Shown here one piece after another: positions 1 to 6,343 of a DNA stretch of 64,000 nucleotides. A program made the translations under genes and the position numbers. Position 1 is the stretch's first letter. Each line of letters begins with the position of its first letter. Origin of the DNA: CBHTSZ01 sp966095765 (GTDB lineage: Bacteria > Patescibacteriota > Saccharimonadia > Saccharimonadales > Saccharimonadaceae); contig CBHTSZ010000004.1 of the NCBI GenBank assembly GCA_966095765.1, positions 1-64,000 on the forward strand, read 5' to 3'. The notes under the pieces were generated by a model that worked only from the letters and a program-made list of their open reading frames with translations, was not told the origin of the DNA and did no database searches.

Positions 1-68
1 GGCTGCTACTGTTCCTGTTTGCCTATGCACTCATTAACTATTTGGTGCCGGGAGGGGTGTTTGCTTGA
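1..68 (+). CDS. C-terminal end of a hydrophobic protein (partial), possibly another pilin-like paralog
   Basis: Reading from base 3, 21 codons run to a TGA at 66-68. The peptide is strongly hydrophobic and ends in a pattern like AYALINYLVPGG. This resembles the last membrane segment of the VirB2-like proteins that follow (compare AIVNFVL in the third and fourth genes). The start lies outside the window. It is most simply the tail of another member of the pilin-like array, but 21 residues cannot prove family membership. Confidence 0.4.
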   Translation, partial: LLLFLFAYALINYLVPGGVFA

Positions 69-111
69 TCTTGACCAAGTCGGGTAAATACACCATGATA
101 TAAATAACCTT

Positions 112-528
112 ATGCAAAAGATAAAAAAAGCCCTCCAATACGCTCTCTTAACGCTCATAACTGTGTTTTCTTTGAGCGTTGCACCACCGCTGCCAGCTAC
201 TGCTAGTGCTGCATGTACTCAACGTGTCCTTACCTTCCCTACTTGGTACGCAGGCATCGTAGACAGTAGGTGTAACATCAGGATCCGACAACTCAACGAC
301 TTTTGGGTTATTGCTCTTAACTTTGTTGAGATACTGCTCCAGGTTGTAGCTTACGTCGCCGTTGGCTTCTTGATATGGGGCGGCTTCAAATACATGAAGA
401 GCGAAGGTGATCCCGGAAAGATATCCGAGGCAAAGAAGGCGATCCTGAACGCGATCATTGGACTTGTCATCGCACTGGCATCAGTTGCGATCGTAGACTT
501 CGTCCAAGGAGGTATCATACAGTCATGA
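112..528 (+). CDS. VirB2/TrbC-like pilin protein 1
   Basis: 138 aa. An N-terminal signal peptide (residues about 10-32, ending ATASA) precedes a short exported segment with two cysteines (C35, C54). Two membrane helices follow at about 70-93 and 110-132. Between the helices lies the family signature: GG, an aromatic residue (FKYMKS), GDPGK and AKKAILNAIIG. This matches the VirB2/TrbC-like major pilin fold of type IV secretion systems, which is processed by signal peptidase and stays in the membrane until assembly. It is the most divergent complete member and overlaps the next gene by 4 nt (ATGA), implying translational coupling. Specific function is inferred from fold only; no VirB4 or VirB6 gene is visible here. 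Confidence 0.75.
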   Translation: MQKIKKALQYALLTLITVFSLSVAPPLPATASAACTQRVLTFPTWYAGIVDSRCNIRIRQLNDFWVIALNFVEILLQVVAYVAVGFLIWGGFKYMKSEGDPGKISEAKKAILNAIIGLVIALASVAIVDFVQGGIIQS

Positions 529-815
529 ACACACTAGTCAGTTTGCTTGCCGCCATTTCCAGCGATGCAGTGAATCTTCCGAAAGCAGAGATCAACGACG
601 CACAGTTCCAGGGTGCACTGAGTGCAGTACTGGGTGTCGCTGGAGTCGTTGCCGTTATCTTCGTGATTCTTGGCGGCATCAAGTACTCGATATCCCAAGG
701 TAACCCTGGAGATCTCGAAAAAGCCAAGGATATGATCGTCTACTCGCTTGTTGGTCTCGGGTTTGTGATCATGGCATTTACGATCGTTCAGTTTGTAACA
801 GCTAACCTGTTTTAG
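525..815 (+). CDS. VirB2/TrbC-like pilin protein 2 (short form, no classical signal peptide)
   Basis: 96 aa. It has the two-helix pilin core (helix about 30-52, then IKYSISQGNPGDLEKAKDMI, helix about 70-93) but lacks both the long cleaved leader and the cysteine pair of its neighbours. The ATG overlaps the previous stop by 4 nt, so it is co-translated with pilin 1. The missing leader suggests a different membrane insertion route or a non-pilin structural role such as a minor subunit. Similarity in the GGI-KY-GDPG/GNPG-AK region makes paralogy clear. Confidence 0.7.
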   Translation: MNTLVSLLAAISSDAVNLPKAEINDAQFQGALSAVLGVAGVVAVIFVILGGIKYSISQGNPGDLEKAKDMIVYSLVGLGFVIMAFTIVQFVTANLF

Positions 816-835
816 TAGGAAGGGATTCAATATAT

Positions 836-1225
836 ATGCTTACGAAACTACGGAATAATCTCAAGCTTCTAGCGGCAGGCCTCGTGCTTTCAGCCGGACT
901 ACTTACCGGAGCCATGCAACCACAACCTGCATATGCTGCACCAGTAGATGTGCTGCAAAAATGTAACGATGATAGCAAGGTTTGTAAGGGTGTGAACAAG
1001 AACTCGCTCTATGGTCTCATGGCAAATGTCGTCAACTTGCTGATCGTTGTTGCCGGTATTATCTCGGTCATCATGATCATCATTGGCGGTATCCGCTACA
1101 CGACGTCGGCTGGTGATGCTGGTCAAGCAAAAGGTGCACGCGACACTATCATCTACGCAGTGGCAGGCCTTGTTATAGCCATCATGTCGTTTGCGATCGT
1201 TAACTTCGTATTATCATATCTATAA
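836..1225 (+). CDS. VirB2/TrbC-like pilin protein 3
   Basis: 129 aa. The signal peptide (about residues 12-34, ending AYA) is followed by an exported loop with two cysteines (CNDDSKVC). The pilin core has helices at about 55-80 and 100-126 with GGIRYTTSAGDAGQAK between them. It starts 20 nt after pilin 2 and ends 10 nt before the ATG of pilin 4, so it belongs to the same operon. The last residues AIVNFVL recur in pilin 4. Confidence 0.75.
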   Translation: MLTKLRNNLKLLAAGLVLSAGLLTGAMQPQPAYAAPVDVLQKCNDDSKVCKGVNKNSLYGLMANVVNLLIVVAGIISVIMIIIGGIRYTTSAGDAGQAKGARDTIIYAVAGLVIAIMSFAIVNFVLSYL

Positions 1226-1235
1226 GGAGAACAAG

Positions 1236-1640
1236 ATGAATAAAGTAAAGACCCTAATCGTAAGTACTATGATGATGCTTGGCCTGGTCGCCGTACCGGC
1301 TCTGACGGCTCCAGCCGCATACGCTGCAGATCCAGTACCAGCAAATAACAAGACCTCGGCTTGTAACGGCGTTACACAGATTGGTGGTGGTGGCTGTAAC
1401 AACTCACAGTTCAACAACTTCATCAAAGACATCATCAACATACTACTCTTCCTCATCGGTGCGATCGCAGTCATCATGATTATCATCGGTGGCTTGCGTT
1501 ACGTTACCTCTGGTGGCGACCAGGGTGCGATCACTGGCGCTAAGAACACGATCCTCTATGCCGTCATCGGTCTCGTGATCGCCGTCATGGCCTTTGCGAT
1601 CGTTAACTTTGTCCTCGGTGCGCTAACGCCTGGCCGCTAA
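1236..1640 (+). CDS. VirB2/TrbC-like pilin protein 4
   Basis: 134 aa. I chose the ATG at 1236 because it follows a good ribosome-binding site (AAGGAGA, 1224-1230) at normal spacing; an earlier in-frame start would run into pilin 3. The signal peptide ends AYA (about residue 31). The exported loop carries two cysteines flanking a GGGG stretch, followed by the two-helix pilin core with GGLRYVTSGGDQGAITGAK. The second helix is nearly the same as in pilin 3, indicating tandem duplication. Confidence 0.75.
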   Translation: MNKVKTLIVSTMMMLGLVAVPALTAPAAYAADPVPANNKTSACNGVTQIGGGGCNNSQFNNFIKDIINILLFLIGAIAVIMIIIGGLRYVTSGGDQGAITGAKNTILYAVIGLVIAVMAFAIVNFVLGALTPGR

Positions 1641-1714
1641 GACGTCCTCTTTCGCTACTAGTGTTTTTTTGCTATAACTAACGTATACATCGTACAAAAC
1701 CATAAGGAGAACTC

Positions 1715-2128
1715 ATGAAATCATTAATCGAAAAACTAAGCCGCGGACTTCTACTCGTCCCTGCGCTCGTACTTGGGCTTAGCCTTGTCCCTGCTCCAGC
1801 GCACGCGGTTACTGATGGTACCTGTGACGAAACTGACATTAGCTTCTCAGAAGGTGCTGACTGTGCAAAGGGTGACGACCAGGCTACGAATCTGTTTGGT
1901 GGCTCTGACAGCGTCTTTGGTACGATCACAAACGTTCTCCTCTTCCTTGTTGGTGCAATCTCAGTCATCATGCTTATCATCGGCGGTATCCGCTACGTGA
2001 TCTCTGGTGGTGACCAGGCACAGGTGACCAGCGCTAAGAACACGATCCTCTACGCGATTATCGGTATCATCGTTGCCTTCCTGGCATACGCTGCAGTTCG
2101 CTTCGTCACGAACAGTCTTGCAGCCTAA
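1715..2128 (+). CDS. VirB2/TrbC-like pilin protein 5
   Basis: 137 aa. An AAGGAGA Shine-Dalgarno site lies just upstream. The signal peptide ends AHA (about residue 31). The exported part has two cysteines (C36 region and GADCAKG) and an NLFGGSDSVFG segment. The pilin core GGIRYVISGGDQAQVTSAK is almost identical to pilin 6. It lies 74 nt after pilin 4 across a T-rich stretch (1660s) and may have its own promoter. A strong terminator follows. Together with pilin 6 it is the youngest duplicate pair of the array. Confidence 0.75.
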   Translation: MKSLIEKLSRGLLLVPALVLGLSLVPAPAHAVTDGTCDETDISFSEGADCAKGDDQATNLFGGSDSVFGTITNVLLFLVGAISVIMLIIGGIRYVISGGDQAQVTSAKNTILYAIIGIIVAFLAYAAVRFVTNSLAA

Positions 2129-2148
2129 GCTATCTCTGACGGCTTGCT

Positions 2149-2180
2149 TTAAAACCCTCCCCTAAGCGGAGGGTTTTAAA
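2149..2180 (+). terminator. Intrinsic terminator after pilin 5
   Basis: AAAACCCTCC, a 7-nt loop and GGAGGGTTTT form a perfect stem flanked by A and T runs. It separates pilin 5 from pilin 6, which has its own -10 box immediately downstream. Confidence 0.85.
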
Positions 2181-2204
2181 GTGGTGAAAGTCAGGACAAT
2201 CTGG

Positions 2205-2210
2205 TATAAA
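2205..2210 (+). promoter_or_regulatory. -10 element (TATAAA) of pilin 6, leaderless
   Basis: TATAAA ends 8 nt before the ATG at 2219, so transcription should begin at about the start codon. No Shine-Dalgarno site fits between them. This contrasts with pilins 4 and 5, which have AAGGAGA sites. Confidence 0.55.
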
Positions 2211-2218
2211 TATAAGAT

Positions 2219-2635
2219 ATGAAACAGCGTATACAAAAACTTATCCATATCAGCGTAATGGCTTTCGCCCTCGTAGCCGCCGTGAGTCTTGTCTCGGAAC
2301 CGAGCGTACTTGCAGCTTGTGACACGGGTAACCTTTCGATCAGTTCGGGTGCGGACTGTGCACGTGGTAACCAGCAGCCTGCCGACCTGTTTGGCGGAAA
2401 CAACAGTATCTTTAGCCGTGTGACAAACATCCTCCTCTTTCTCGTTGGTGCGATCAGCGTCATCATGCTTATTATCGGTGGTATCCGTTACGTGATCTCT
2501 GGCGGTGACCAGGCACAGGTGACGTCAGCTAAAAATACCATTCTCTACGCAATCGTTGGTATCGTAGTCGCCTTCCTCGCCTACGCTGCGGTGAACTTCG
2601 TTACTCAGGCTCTTGCTGGTAGTAACGCCACCTAA
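2219..2635 (+). CDS. VirB2/TrbC-like pilin protein 6
   Basis: 138 aa. The signal peptide ends around VLAA (residue 32). The exported loop has two cysteines (ACDTGN and GADCARG) and a DLFGGNNSIFS segment matching pilin 5. The C-terminal core is nearly identical to pilin 5 at protein level and very similar at DNA level (about 2440-2600 against 1930-2100). It has an independent promoter and no SD site. The separate transcription of two near-identical pilins suggests different expression or antigenic variants; that is inference. Confidence 0.75.
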   Translation: MKQRIQKLIHISVMAFALVAAVSLVSEPSVLAACDTGNLSISSGADCARGNQQPADLFGGNNSIFSRVTNILLFLVGAISVIMLIIGGIRYVISGGDQAQVTSAKNTILYAIVGIVVAFLAYAAVNFVTQALAGSNAT

Positions 2636-2758
2636 GCGAGCGTTGATTCGGGCGCGCTGAGTCCCTTTTCCTTGCGATACTCGTTCACCGTATATCGCCA
2701 TACGGCTCACTCCGTTTCTCAGTAAAAGCTACCCATCGCATCCCGACTGAACGCTCGC
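2636..2758 (+). ncRNA. Structured 3' region closed by a long imperfect stem (candidate RNA)
   Basis: Immediately after the pilin 6 stop, GCGAGCGTTGATTCGGG (2636-2652) pairs with CCCGACTGAACGCTCGC (2742-2758), with 15 of 17 positions complementary. The stem encloses about 90 nt with further short stems. No convincing ORF is inside. It could be a structured 3' UTR, a processed small RNA or a regulatory element of the pilin mRNA. Only base-pairing potential is seen; no known RNA family is recognised. Confidence 0.4.
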
Positions 2759-2780
2759 AGACGCAGTGTGTAATAAAAGA

Positions 2781-2810
2781 ATACCGCCCGGTTTCCCGAG
2801 CGGTATTTTC
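2781..2810. terminator. Bidirectional intrinsic terminator between pilin 6 and hsp20
   Basis: ATACCGC ... GCGGTAT with an inner CCGG/CCGA region, flanked by A-rich sequence on the left and TTTT on the right. It serves the convergent pilin and hsp20 transcripts. Confidence 0.75.
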
Positions 2811-2841
2811 GTTGTCGTCCCACCTACGAAAATGAGAGTAC

Positions 2842-3312
2842 TTACTGGATCTCGATCTTGCGAGCTTGTTCCTGCTTGATCTTGATGAAGCTGATCGTGA
2901 GGACGCCGTCCTTGAGTACAGCTTCAACTTCGTCTTCCTTCACAGGCACAGGAAGCGCGAGGGTGCGGCTAAACTCACCCCAGTAACATTCCTGGATGTG
3001 CCACTGTGTTGCAGCAGAGTCATCGCCCGATGAGAGCGTACCTGAGATTGTCAGGATACCGTCAGAGATGCTGACGTCCAGGTCTGATTTGTTAACACCA
3101 GCCGTGCGGGCCTTGATAACAAGTCGTTCGTCGGTCTCGTACACGTCAACAGCGAGCTGTCCTGGCATCGCCTCTTCTTCTTCCCAAGCATCGTCGCTCT
3201 GCTGTGATTCCTCTACAGGTGCGTCTTGTACTGGTGTGTCATCACTCAAAAATGCTGCGGCAAGCTCATCTTCCATGAGCAAGTCGTCATTTTGTTTCTG
3301 TCCTCGTGCCAT
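2842..3312 (-). CDS. Small heat-shock protein (Hsp20/alpha-crystallin family)
   Basis: 156 aa, an ATP-independent holdase that binds unfolding proteins in the cytoplasm. An acidic, disordered N-terminal arm (about 1-50, rich in E, D, Q) precedes the alpha-crystallin domain (about 52-150). The domain shows the usual strands: a VDVYETDERLVI start, GVNKSDLDVSISDGILTISG and the closing DGVLTISF motif. The C-terminal tail ends KIEIQ, similar to the IXI anchoring motif. The gene is monocistronic and convergent with the pilin array. No CIRCE site is seen at its promoter, unlike groES. Confidence 0.88.
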   Translation of the reverse strand: MARGQKQNDDLLMEDELAAAFLSDDTPVQDAPVEESQQSDDAWEEEEAMPGQLAVDVYETDERLVIKARTAGVNKSDLDVSISDGILTISGTLSSGDDSAATQWHIQECYWGEFSRTLALPVPVKEDEVEAVLKDGVLTISFIKIKQEQARKIEIQ

Positions 3313-3415
3313 CTGTTTCCTCCACTTCGTAGGCTACTCAACGTATGTCTCACATAGTATAGCGTAAATTGTCAAAAATCTGCAATAATAGCCCTGGGGA
3401 AACGTAAAAACTACA

Positions 3416-4099
3416 ATGATTGACCAACTACTCGCATTTGTCGCTCCTCACTCCTGTTGTGGGTGTGGAAATGCGGGGTCAATCATGTGTCTTTCTTGTA
3501 AGAATGACATCGTTTATGAGCCCTTTTCGGCCTGCCTAGGCTGCCTACGCCCTACCCTCGATACAAATATTTGCCCAGACTGCTCAAGACAGATGGGGAT
3601 TGAGTCCGGCTGGTGCGTAAGCGTTCGTGAAGGCGCGCTCAAACAGCTTCTTGACCGTTATAAATTTGATTCAGCAAAAGAAGCAGGCCGGGTGTGCGCT
3701 GACTTATTGGACCAACGGTTACCGATATTAGCCCCGGATACGGTTATCGTACCGGCACCAACATCTCCTGTACACCGGCGAGCCCGAGGATTTGACCATA
3801 CGCTATATATTGCGAAACGTCTTGCCATGCAGCGATCTCTCGCGTGCCGGCCATTGCTGAACCGATATGGCAGCGACACACAACACTTTAAGACTCGTGC
3901 TGAACGTCTCGAGCAGGCTGATCGCGACCTTGGGTTGGCGTCAGCAACGATGCCACCCAGTATTCTACTTATCGATGACATCTATACGACTGGGGCGACA
4001 ATGCGCGCGAGCGTACGAAAACTTCGAGAGGCGGGTGCGAAAAAGATCTTTATCGCCATAATTGCCCGCCAGACTCTCGACGAGATGTCCGACCTCTGA
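3416..4099 (+). CDS. comFC: ComF family phosphoribosyltransferase-like protein
   Basis: 227 aa. The N-terminus carries a zinc-ribbon-like module with paired cysteines (CCGCGN, MCLSC, CLGC, CPDC) at about residues 18-63. The C-terminal half is a type I phosphoribosyltransferase fold with the PRPP-binding motif ILLIDDIYTTGATM at about residues 183-196. ComFC/GntX proteins act in natural competence in several bacteria, where they help take up single-stranded DNA. Competence is plausible for a nucleotide-auxotrophic CPR cell, but that is inference. It stands alone and is followed by two tRNA-Ser genes. Confidence 0.88.
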   Translation: MIDQLLAFVAPHSCCGCGNAGSIMCLSCKNDIVYEPFSACLGCLRPTLDTNICPDCSRQMGIESGWCVSVREGALKQLLDRYKFDSAKEAGRVCADLLDQRLPILAPDTVIVPAPTSPVHRRARGFDHTLYIAKRLAMQRSLACRPLLNRYGSDTQHFKTRAERLEQADRDLGLASATMPPSILLIDDIYTTGATMRASVRKLREAGAKKIFIAIIARQTLDEMSDL

Positions 4100-4122
4100 T
4101 AAAATAGTCGAGTTACTGTCAC

Positions 4123-4212
<90 letters not shown>

Positions 4213-4221
4213 CGTTTCGGC

Positions 4222-4227
4222 TATACT
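4222..4227 (+). promoter_or_regulatory. -10 element (TATACT) between the two serine tRNAs
   Basis: TATACT sits 16 nt before tRNA-Ser(GCU), so the second tRNA can be transcribed from its own promoter with a very short leader. No clear -35 is visible because the upstream sequence is the first tRNA. Confidence 0.5.
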
Positions 4228-4243
4228 AGAGTGTGGCCGGCAC

Positions 4244-4336
4244 GGAGGAGTACCCAAGTGGCTGAAGGGGACGGTTTGCTAAATCGTTAGTACGGAGAGA
4301 TCTGTAGCGGGAGTTCGAATCTCCCCTCCTCCGCCA
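4244..4336 (+). tRNA. tRNA-Ser (anticodon GCU)
   Basis: 93 nt. Acceptor GGAGGAG/CTCCTCC, discriminator G, CCA encoded. The anticodon loop TTGCTAA is closed by ACGGT/ATCGT (one G-U pair), giving anticodon GCU for AGC/AGU codons. The long variable arm is typical of serine. Its terminator hairpin begins within its own 3' end. Confidence 0.95.
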
Positions 4337-4375
4337 AATGAATGAGACCCTATAGGGGTCTTTTTCATTTGGCGG
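4331..4375 (+). terminator. Terminator of tRNA-Ser(GCU), stem includes the CCA end
   Basis: CCGCCAAATGAATGAGACCC (4331-4350) pairs with the stretch at 4354-4375 with about 18 of 20 matches, around a short loop. A T run (4361-4365) follows the inner GACCC/GGGTC stem. The outer stem takes in the end of the acceptor strand, the discriminator and CCA. Confidence 0.8.
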
Positions 4376-4508
4376 AACCAGGCGGAGATTTGAGCTCCCG
4401 CGTACTCGCGAAGCGAGAGCGGGAAGTTCGGTGTAGCGCAGTGCGGCGAGAAAAGCGCGTAGCATTTTTCGAGCAAACAAGCGGAAGAGGCCGTAGGCCG
4501 ATATCTCT
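4371..4508. repeat. tRNA-linked structured element, copy A
   Basis: Non-coding element following tRNA-Ser(GCU). It shares blocks with copy B (5391-5527): AAGTTCGGTG-AGCGC, AAGCGGAAGAG and CGATATCT, in the same order and spacing. Between the blocks are hairpins that differ in sequence but not position (copy A: CTCGC-GAA-GCGAG within CCGC/GCGG; GAAAA/TTTTTC; GGCC-GTA-GGCC). Its first part (4376-4399) is an imperfect inverted copy of the T arm and 3' end of the preceding tRNA. Function unknown; it could be a structured RNA or a small mobile repeat. Confidence 0.6.
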
Positions 4509-4532
4509 CTAAATCCCTCATCCCGCTCATGC

Positions 4533-4538
4533 TATACT
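4533..4538 (+). promoter_or_regulatory. -10 element (TATACT), leaderless start of the 200-aa gene
   Basis: TATACT ends 6 nt before the ATG at 4545, placing the transcription start at or next to the start codon. There is no Shine-Dalgarno site. Confidence 0.6.
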
Positions 4539-4544
4539 CATCGT

Positions 4545-5147
4545 ATGCAACCAGAGCAGAATCAGAATTACTGGCAACCTACGAATGAGCCACAAACCGA
4601 TCAATCTGCTCCTGTGGTTAGTGATGCGCTCGAAGCTTCTCTTCCAGAGGGGACGCAAGCTCCACCGACTCAAAACGAAGCATCACTTGACGCCCCCCTG
4701 AGCTGGCAGGCGTCTGAGTTTGTTCATCACGAAAAAGATGGCATGTGGTTTCTGTCTCTGGTAGGGGCGGCAACCGTCCTTCTTGTGATCGATTTCTTTC
4801 TCGTGAAGTCATGGACGTTTGGTGCGCTCATTATCGTGATGACTATCGCAGTGATCAGTATCGCAAAGCGTCCTCCTCGGACTATCAACTACGCCCTGAC
4901 CTCTCATGGTCTCCAGATTGACGAAAAGCACTTCAGCTTTCAGGATTTCCGGGCTTTCGGGGTTGTCCAAGAAAATGCATTTTATTCGATCCGTCTCGTA
5001 CCGAGCAAACGCTTCATGCCGATGGTGAGCGTCTTTTTTCCACCTGAATATGCTGAGGAGCTTGTTGATATGTTCGGCCACGTGCTGCCGATGGAGAATA
5101 TTAAGCGCGACCCACTCGACAAGCTTGTCGAAAAAATCCGCTTCTAG
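4545..5147 (+). CDS. Conserved-looking membrane protein of unknown function
   Basis: 200 aa. A polar, Q/P/E-rich, probably disordered N-terminus (about 1-58) leads to two close membrane helices (about 68-86 and 90-106). A cytoplasmic-looking domain of about 90 aa follows, with a mixed alpha/beta pattern (FSFQDFRAFGVV, YSIRLVPSKRF, PLDKLVEKIRF). The layout resembles small PH-like-domain membrane proteins, but I do not recognise a named family. It is leaderless, monocistronic, and lies between two tRNA transcription units. Confidence 0.7.
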   Translation: MQPEQNQNYWQPTNEPQTDQSAPVVSDALEASLPEGTQAPPTQNEASLDAPLSWQASEFVHHEKDGMWFLSLVGAATVLLVIDFFLVKSWTFGALIIVMTIAVISIAKRPPRTINYALTSHGLQIDEKHFSFQDFRAFGVVQENAFYSIRLVPSKRFMPMVSVFFPPEYAEELVDMFGHVLPMENIKRDPLDKLVEKIRF

Positions 5148-5204
5148 TTTGCTGTAAGCGGTTGTTTACCCCTGTCTTTTCTGATATACTAGCGCCTGTT
5201 CTCG

Positions 5205-5278
5205 CTGCAAAGCGAGAAGGTACATTCTACTATTAGGCGTGGCCTGGTAGTACGTTATGTACCGCGAGGCTACGACAT
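5205..5278 (+). promoter_or_regulatory. Promoter and hairpin leader of tRNA-Arg
   Basis: GATATACT at about 5182-5189 gives a -10 box. The stretch TTCTCGCTGCAAAGCGAGAA (about 5200-5219) forms a perfect hairpin in the roughly 80-nt 5' leader before the tRNA. The leader also holds GGTACATTC and TACGTTATGTACC stretches that can pair locally. No ORF is seen. Confidence 0.4.
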
Positions 5279-5355
5279 GCACCCGTAGCTCAGCTGGATA
5301 GAGCGTTGGCTTGCGGAGCCAAAGGTCGTAAGTTCGAATCTTGCCGGGTGTACCA
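5279..5355 (+). tRNA. tRNA-Arg (anticodon GCG)
   Basis: 77 nt. Acceptor GCACCCG/CGGGTGT with a G-U first pair, discriminator A, CCA encoded. D stem GCTC/GAGC with GGA in the loop (A20, an arginine identity base). Anticodon stem TTGGC/GCCAA enclosing TTGCGGA, giving GCG (C35, G37). T arm GTAAG-TTCGAAT-CTTGC. Most bacteria read CGU/CGC with an ACG gene edited to ICG; an encoded G34 is unusual. Confidence 0.92.
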
Positions 5356-5395
5356 AGAAAAAGAGACTAGCGAAAGTTAGTCTCTTTTTCTTGGT
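5351..5395 (+). terminator. Terminator of tRNA-Arg, stem includes the ACCA end
   Basis: The discriminator and CCA plus AAGAAAAAGAGACTA form a perfect 18-bp stem with TAGTCTCTTTTTCTTGGT (5378-5395) around an 8-nt loop. Confidence 0.85.
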
Positions 5396-5527
5396 CGAAC
5401 GCCGCGCCAGATGAGAACTTAGCTTTTGCGTAGCAAAAGAAGTTCGGTGGAGCGCGACGCAGAAAAGAAAGCACCGAAGGTATTTTCTTTTCCAGTAAGC
5501 GGAAGAGCGAGTGTGCGAGCGATATCT
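5391..5527. repeat. tRNA-linked structured element, copy B
   Basis: Follows tRNA-Arg exactly as copy A follows tRNA-Ser(GCU). It has the shared blocks AAGTTCGGTG-AGCGC, AAGCGGAAGAG and CGATATCT. Its hairpins are CTTTTGC-GTA-GCAAAAG and a GAAAAGAAA/TTTTCTTTTC stem, different in sequence from copy A but in the same places. Its start (about 5396-5422) is an imperfect inverted copy of the T arm of tRNA-Arg. The remaining bases to 5581 show no ORF. Confidence 0.6.
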
Positions 5528-5581
5528 TGCCATACGACGCTGAATCTTGCCGCATAGATTTGTTGTGGGTGATAACTTGCT

Positions 5582-5803
5582 CTACTCCTCGATTCCCTTT
5601 TTCATCACGACAGCCGTGAGGATATAGATGACCACCCCGGGCAAAATACCAGTGATAAGCGTTACTGCTGCCCAGAGTGCCCTCAGAAGTGTTGCGTTCA
5701 TGTCAAAGTACTCAGCGAGACCCCCGCACACTCCCATAAACAGACGGTTGGTGGATGAGAGATGGAGTCCGCCTGTATGCGACGGTACGTTGTGCTGTGC
5801 CAT
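5582..5803 (-). CDS. PspC domain membrane protein
   Basis: 73 aa. It is a single PspC domain: N-terminal polar stretch, the RLFMGVCGGLAEYFDMN motif at about 20-36, an amphipathic LLRALWAA stretch, and a membrane segment at about 45-68 (ITGILPGVVIYILTAVVM). PspC proteins sense or buffer membrane stress in other bacteria. A strong Shine-Dalgarno site (AAAGGAGG) precedes the ATG. It is downstream of the two membrane-protein genes on the same strand but separated by 75 nt with its own promoter-like sequence. Confidence 0.88.
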   Translation of the reverse strand: MAQHNVPSHTGGLHLSSTNRLFMGVCGGLAEYFDMNATLLRALWAAVTLITGILPGVVIYILTAVVMKKGIEE

Positions 5804-5878
5804 AGATAAACCTCCTTTATCATCCTAAGTGTAGGCAGGCTAGCGGCTGCTGTAAGTAATAACTGTCACATTGAGAGG

Positions 5879-6343
5879 TTATTGCCGGAAGAAGGCTTGA
5901 ATCTCGCCAAACTCTTTCATGAGGTCGCGCGAGTCGCCAATAAGTCTACGCAAGAACTTACTTTCCTTGCCCCGTAGAACATCTTTCGCAACCAAGAATA
6001 AAAGAACAGGGTATGGGAGTCTGACCTGTTCCGCAACGCTCCAGAGGGTTTCAGTAAATTTGTGTAGTTTCGTACGCTCCCGTGACGTAAGTTTTCGAGG
6101 TAGTAATTTGTGTAGCAAGTACCACAACACATATCCTGCTACCAACAGGAAGACGGTAAGAGGAACGAGCACGAAGAGGGCGAGTAGCCACCAGGTGCTA
6201 AACGTAAGGGCCAGTAGTATCGTGAGCGTATAGAGCGCAATCAGGATGATAACAGACATCACAAGCGCTGGCTGGAGTATTCGAAGGAGAAAGAGTGCAC
6301 TGAGCGCTCGGAACGCATCCAAAGAAGCACGAGGGTCAGGCAT
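5879..6343 (-). CDS. Hypothetical membrane protein
   Basis: 154 aa with the start at 6343. That ATG overlaps the upstream gene's stop by 8 nt, and earlier starts would overlap it more. The N-terminus is followed by two long hydrophobic segments (about 24-45 and 48-75). A basic, mostly helical C-terminal half comes next (LLPRKLTSRERTKLHKF, then LRGKESKFLRRLIGDSRDLM). Translationally coupled to the 325-aa membrane protein gene upstream. I do not recognise a family. Confidence 0.65.
   Translation of the reverse strand: MPDPRASLDAFRALSALFLLRILQPALVMSVIILIALYTLTILLALTFSTWWLLALFVLVPLTVFLLVAGYVLWYLLHKLLPRKLTSRERTKLHKFTETLWSVAEQVRLPYPVLLFLVAKDVLRGKESKFLRRLIGDSRDLMKEFGEIQAFFRQ

Noticed and set aside
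3416..4099. Alternative genetic code (UGA as Gly or Trp, as in some CPR lineages)
   Set aside because: TGA terminates many clearly complete genes here, including the ComF-like gene and pilin 1, and Trp/Gly use their usual codons.
4226..4530. Minus-strand ORFs across tRNA-Ser(GCU) and the downstream element
   Set aside because: They consist of tRNA complement (giving RGDSN-like peptides that recur beside every tRNA) and structured non-coding sequence.
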